Origin: Melampsora larici-populina 98AG31
Lineage: Eukaryota > Basidiomycota > Pucciniomycetes > Pucciniales > Melampsoraceae
Length of the DNA stretch: 64,000 nucleotides
Direction: 5' to 3'
Assembly (NCBI RefSeq): GCF_000204055.1
Contig: NW_006768781.1
Coordinates: 379,557 to 443,556, forward strand
Shown here one piece after another: positions 60,587 to 64,000 of this stretch. A program made the translations under genes and the position numbers. The notes below the pieces were generated by a model. It was not told the origin of the DNA. It saw only the letters and a program-made list of their open reading frames with translations, and made no database searches. Each line of letters starts with the position of its first letter. Position 1 is the stretch's first letter.

Positions 60587-62103
60587 AAGATTGCAGAAGC
60601 AATATTCTCTGAGGTCTATAGTTGGTTGCCTGAAAAATGCTCTGATTCAGCCAATTTAGGTGCAAAAGCGCATGAAGCTTTTGTGATGAAGTTAGTTCCA
60701 ATAAAGAGATCAAAATCCCATAGTCAACAAAGACATGCGACCAAGATGACTGATCAAAACTATGATAGTCGGGTTGGAATTGAAGCTGACAAGTTTCCAT
60801 GCAAAACAGAATGGGCCGATGTTGAAAAGGAGGTCAAGTTGTCATGCCTCTTAGGTTCTGAATCTGAGAAAGGCTTTCTCAATTTTTGTGGGTAAGCATT
60901 TGTCAGTCACCCCTTTGCCACCCGATGAGACACTACACTTTTCCAGTACCAGTATTGATCATACTATCTTTCATACTATCTTTTTATTTGATCGTCTGCA
61001 GTGCATTTGTTGGCTCTGGAGCATACCCGCCTGTCTTACTCAAGGAATGGAAGAGCTATCAAGAACGTTGTCCTGATAAAGTGTACAATCCAAGTCCAGG
61101 TGAATATAAGGGTTTATCAGACATTGAGTTGTAGCGGATTTTATTCATTTTATGGTTAACGCTAACAGTATATTCATCTACCAGGTAAATTTTCTCGGCG
61201 GCAGCTGTATTGCTGTATGCTATCTGGCCAAGCTGGCAAAGATCTTGAGAGTCTTGATCTCATAAACTGGCAGGAGGCTATAAGTGTGTTCTCCCAGGTG
61301 GCTCATACATTGAGTCGAGCTGAGAGGGATCATGAGTTTGAGGTAAGGAATCTAAGTATGAAGGCAATTGCGTGACCTTTGACCTTATGGCTACTTATTC
61401 AATTTTCTTAGCATTGGGACCTTCATTGGGGTGACATCACAGTTCAGGGTCACAAATCTGCACCTGAAGCTACAGTTCAGACAAGAGGAAGCGGGCGTGC
61501 CAGTAATGGAGATACCTCTGCTGATGAACTTGTCAACCTCATGGCAAAGACAGCAATTGAATCTTTGACGCAGGATCCACTGAGTTCTGCCAAGACAAAA
61601 ATCTCAGTCACTCCCCTAGACTTTGGACTATCACGAGCAAGATTCCAAATTGATAAAAGTCGGTCTCACGTCATCTGGACTGAACCGGATCCTGACATTT
61701 TTGGTGGTACGGCAGAAGCTGTTGATTATCAGTTTGAGTGCTATGATCTTATGAATGCAGCACACAAAGAAAAAAGTTGGAGTGATTATAGTTCATTTAG
61801 CAATGTGATCGTCAGTTCTATTTCCTTTCTCCCATCTCCTATACTGAGCCATTGCACTTACTGATCATTGCACGTTGTTCAGCTGCTAAGTGGTTACATT
61901 ATCTCTCTCAAAAGTTATTGGACGAGAAAAGCTTATCACCACCTCGGATTTCACCAAGTGGAAACAGGGGTTCTTCATCGGCCAAAAGTTCTTCTGATTC
62001 ACATTTTGAACAAACTTGTTTTAAGCTTCTTCAGACTGCTGGAAAGAAGCTCTCTGATGCAGTCAAAGCTGAAATCAAAAGTCAACGTCGTCAAGCAGCG
62101 TGA
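60587..62103 (+). pseudogene. Haspin-like kinase, degenerate copy or pseudokinase
   Basis: Haspin phosphorylates histone H3 Thr3 in mitosis. Exons about 60587-60891, 61002-61099, 61185-61342, 61412-about 61810, about 61887-62103. Haspin landmarks: WTKIAEAIFSEVY, FVMKLVPI (Lys kept), ANLG-type insert, GFLNFCG, AYPPVLLKEWKSY, DLESLDLINWQEA, QVAHTLSRAERDHEFEHWDL, HWGDITV, LDFGLSRARF, DYQFECYDLMN, and KWLHYLSQKLL. Changes at key sites: the glycine loop GxxGxV has lost its glycines (AIFSEV), HRD is HWD, and the Asn after DLHWG is Asp. The last junction does not fit: available donors near 61804-61811 leave a phase that the WLHYL exon does not accept. No upstream exons or start codon were found. Catalytic Asp remains. 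Likely a decaying duplicate. Confidence 0.7.
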
Positions 62104-63234
62104 TTCTTACCCAAACAGATTACATCCAATCCTAGTATAAACCAAGTTTTGATCAGGTCTACAGAATCATTCACAGACTGGTGGACTTCAGAATTTGCAG
62201 ATGTGTTAGATTGAAAATTTCTTCAATTTCCTTTCTACTCTCTTATCTTGATCCTCAATGCTCTGTCTGAACTTTTTCATAACTTGTTCTTCTCTGTTTC
62301 TTTCTAATCTTGTGTGTAACAATGCTTCATATCAACACCATTTGAAATACCTTTGCAGTCAAAGTACTGCAAAAAGACCATTATTAGTTACTACTGACCG
62401 CTTTGGTTTCACCATTTCTCTTCAGAACATATCGTGGAGTAGCAACTCGTGTAGCTTGAATATCATGAGATATTGAAAAGAGTTCAATAGGATGACTCAA
62501 AACTTACCTAGTGGCAAAAAAGAACTCCTCAGATGCTCAAACTTGAAATTGATTGAGGACTCCATCTTGTGTTCATTCTCAAAAGGAGACAAATGGTACA
62601 AAGCTTGTCAAGATGTGTCCATCACCACCTTCTTATCTACTATATAAGCAAACACATCCCTACAAGGGATCATTAAGATCTCTGTCAGCTTCTCTTTCTT
62701 ACCTTGTCATGGTACTTGATTTGGAATAGCTTTATTCCTCCAAACCACAAGTCCAAAATCCCTATTTGGGTCTAATGACATTCAATCCCATCAAAAACAC
62801 AGGTCTGAACTTGTGACTCACCCACTCCTTCCCAACTAAAAGCCTAATCCTTTTTGATCTAGTGTTGATTTGGAACATGCCAAACAATCTCTGACATGCC
62901 AATCATGTCAATCATGCATATGTGGACTGTTTCATTGGACATTCAAGTTTTGGAAAGTCCCAGGGTTCAACACAATCAGGAATGAGAGTGACTGAACAGA
63001 TTCTATTCCTGGACTTCTTGGTAAGTTTCATTCATGTTCATCAATCAATGTCAGGCAACATGGAAGCTTCCCTGTCTTACTAAATCGAATTCTTTGTGTG
63101 TTTCAAGCAAGAGACCCAAGCCCTGCATTCATATCTTTCTCACAAAAAATCTCAACTTTGTAAGTCATGACAACCCCAGCAAAAAGAGATTGACACATCA
63201 CTTCCGCAAAATATCATTCTGTGGCCCAAACAGC
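62104..63234. other. Spacer, no gene seen
   Basis: AT-rich with short frames only; none shows a recognised motif. Confidence 0.4.
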
Positions 63235-63318
63235 TGCTCCGTAGGGGGATCAGCCCATGATCTTGGCATTTACAAATTGTGTATTAGTACCACGCTTCAC
63301 CAACTAAGCTAACCGAGC
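63235..63318 (-). pseudogene. tRNA-Ile(AAU)-like relic with a 12-nt intron
   Basis: Read on the minus strand, a near-complete cloverleaf: acceptor GCTCGGT pairs with ACGGAGC (6 of 7), D-arm GCTT AGTTGGTG AAGC, anticodon stem TGGTA/TGCCA, loop CTAATA with anticodon AAT, then 12 extra bases at the normal intron site after position 37, variable AGATC. The T-arm is damaged (ATGGG CTGATC CCCCT; the invariant TTC is lost and one base is missing), so the B box is poor. Most likely a pseudogene or the head of a tRNA-derived repeat. Confidence 0.5.
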
Positions 63319-64000
63319 TATGAATTATTGGGACTAGCGCAGGTTGGATCGGCTAGCCAGAACAGCAAAGGTAATAATGTTTTTCCTTTACACTCATACC
63401 CATCCACAGACTGGGCCTCAAGATACCAAAATAAACAACTAGAAGAGTTAAACTTTGATCATACAATTGATGTCTCTTACATTTGAAAACTAGATACAAC
63501 TGCATTCAACCAGCTTGACTTGGATCTGCCGGTGGAGGACTGAGGAGTGAAGGAGGAACTGAAGTCCCACTTGATGGTGCTTTTGGCTTCTTGAAACATA
63601 CAAACGCTAAAGCTGTTGTCTTTCAACTAGATTGAAGTGTACATTTCAATGCTTCCAATTCATTTTGTAGTACCTTGTTTGACCCTTCTAAATTTGGTGT
63701 ACGTTGATGGTGTTGGAACCAAACCATGAGCTTATAGTTATTTCTCTTTTTTTCTAGTTTATATTTCATTACTTAATTTGTGCGCTTTCATCTTATTACA
63801 ACACTAAGTAGTTTTGTTCCAGGGTTTTACTCACACCCTTTTTGTCTAGCTTAACCTAACCACACAATGTACCACAGAATTAAGCTTATCCTTTCCAGAT
63901 CTGAGAAAGTTTTCTTTTCTTCATCTTCATTGAAAACTTTCTCATTAAACAACGCATTATCAACTTAATCATCTCTCCGGATAATCTTCTCCTTCTAGAC
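63319..64000. other. Right edge of window, no gene seen
   Basis: No open frame with recognised domain; T-rich leader-like sequence from 63730 on may belong to a gene beyond the window. Confidence 0.35.

Overview
The window is nuclear DNA of a basidiomycete fungus, most likely a rust (Pucciniales, Melampsora-like); the lineage is an inference. Reasons: AT-rich DNA, genes broken by many 50-150 nt GT-AG introns, fungal orthologues (UTP22, MPS1, exportin-1, divergent H2A/H2B, COX9-type subunit, tubulin cofactor B), and many fungal transposons (pogo/Tigger, hAT, Harbinger, chromovirus Gypsy, foldback elements and MITEs).

Layout. 1-8.1 kb (minus strand): a GH15 glucoamylase-like gene cut by the window edge, a short gene ending in a LARP7-type xRRM, and the ribosome-biogenesis gene UTP22/Nrap with a one-base frame break. 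8.4-15 kb: a nest of elements. An apparently intact 4.4 kb pogo/Tigger transposon sits in what looks like an exon of a host gene, carries a 1.4 kb foldback element, and is followed by a second 1.7 kb foldback element. 15-20.5 kb: two tandem AsaB/GA4-desaturase-like genes (first frameshifted, second open) around a decayed gene holding a MITE. 23-28.6 kb: MPS1 kinase and a tiny cytochrome c oxidase subunit gene. 29.6-35.3 kb: a decayed Harbinger-type element with a probable nested solo LTR. 36.2-40.9 kb: exportin-1/CRM1. 42.2-46 kb: a MITE, tubulin cofactor B, and the divergent H2B-H2A pair. 46-49.1 kb: an apparently intact hAT transposon in the last coding exon of H2A. 51.5-52.6 kb: an unrecognised two-exon gene. 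53.4-59.4 kb: a young Gypsy chromovirus. 60.5-62.1 kb: a degenerate haspin-like kinase. 63.2 kb: a tRNA-Ile-like relic.

The most unusual region is 45.4-49.1 kb. The hAT insertion (8-bp duplication GCTTCACA, 15-bp terminal repeats) removes the C-terminal SQE motif of canonical H2A. Near its right end the same transposon carries an exact 81-bp copy of H2A intron 3 with flanking exon bases, so a host intron appears to have been captured by the element beside it.

Several host genes act in nucleus and mitosis (H2A/H2B, MPS1, CRM1, tubulin cofactor B, haspin-like), but there is no sign that they form a functional cluster.
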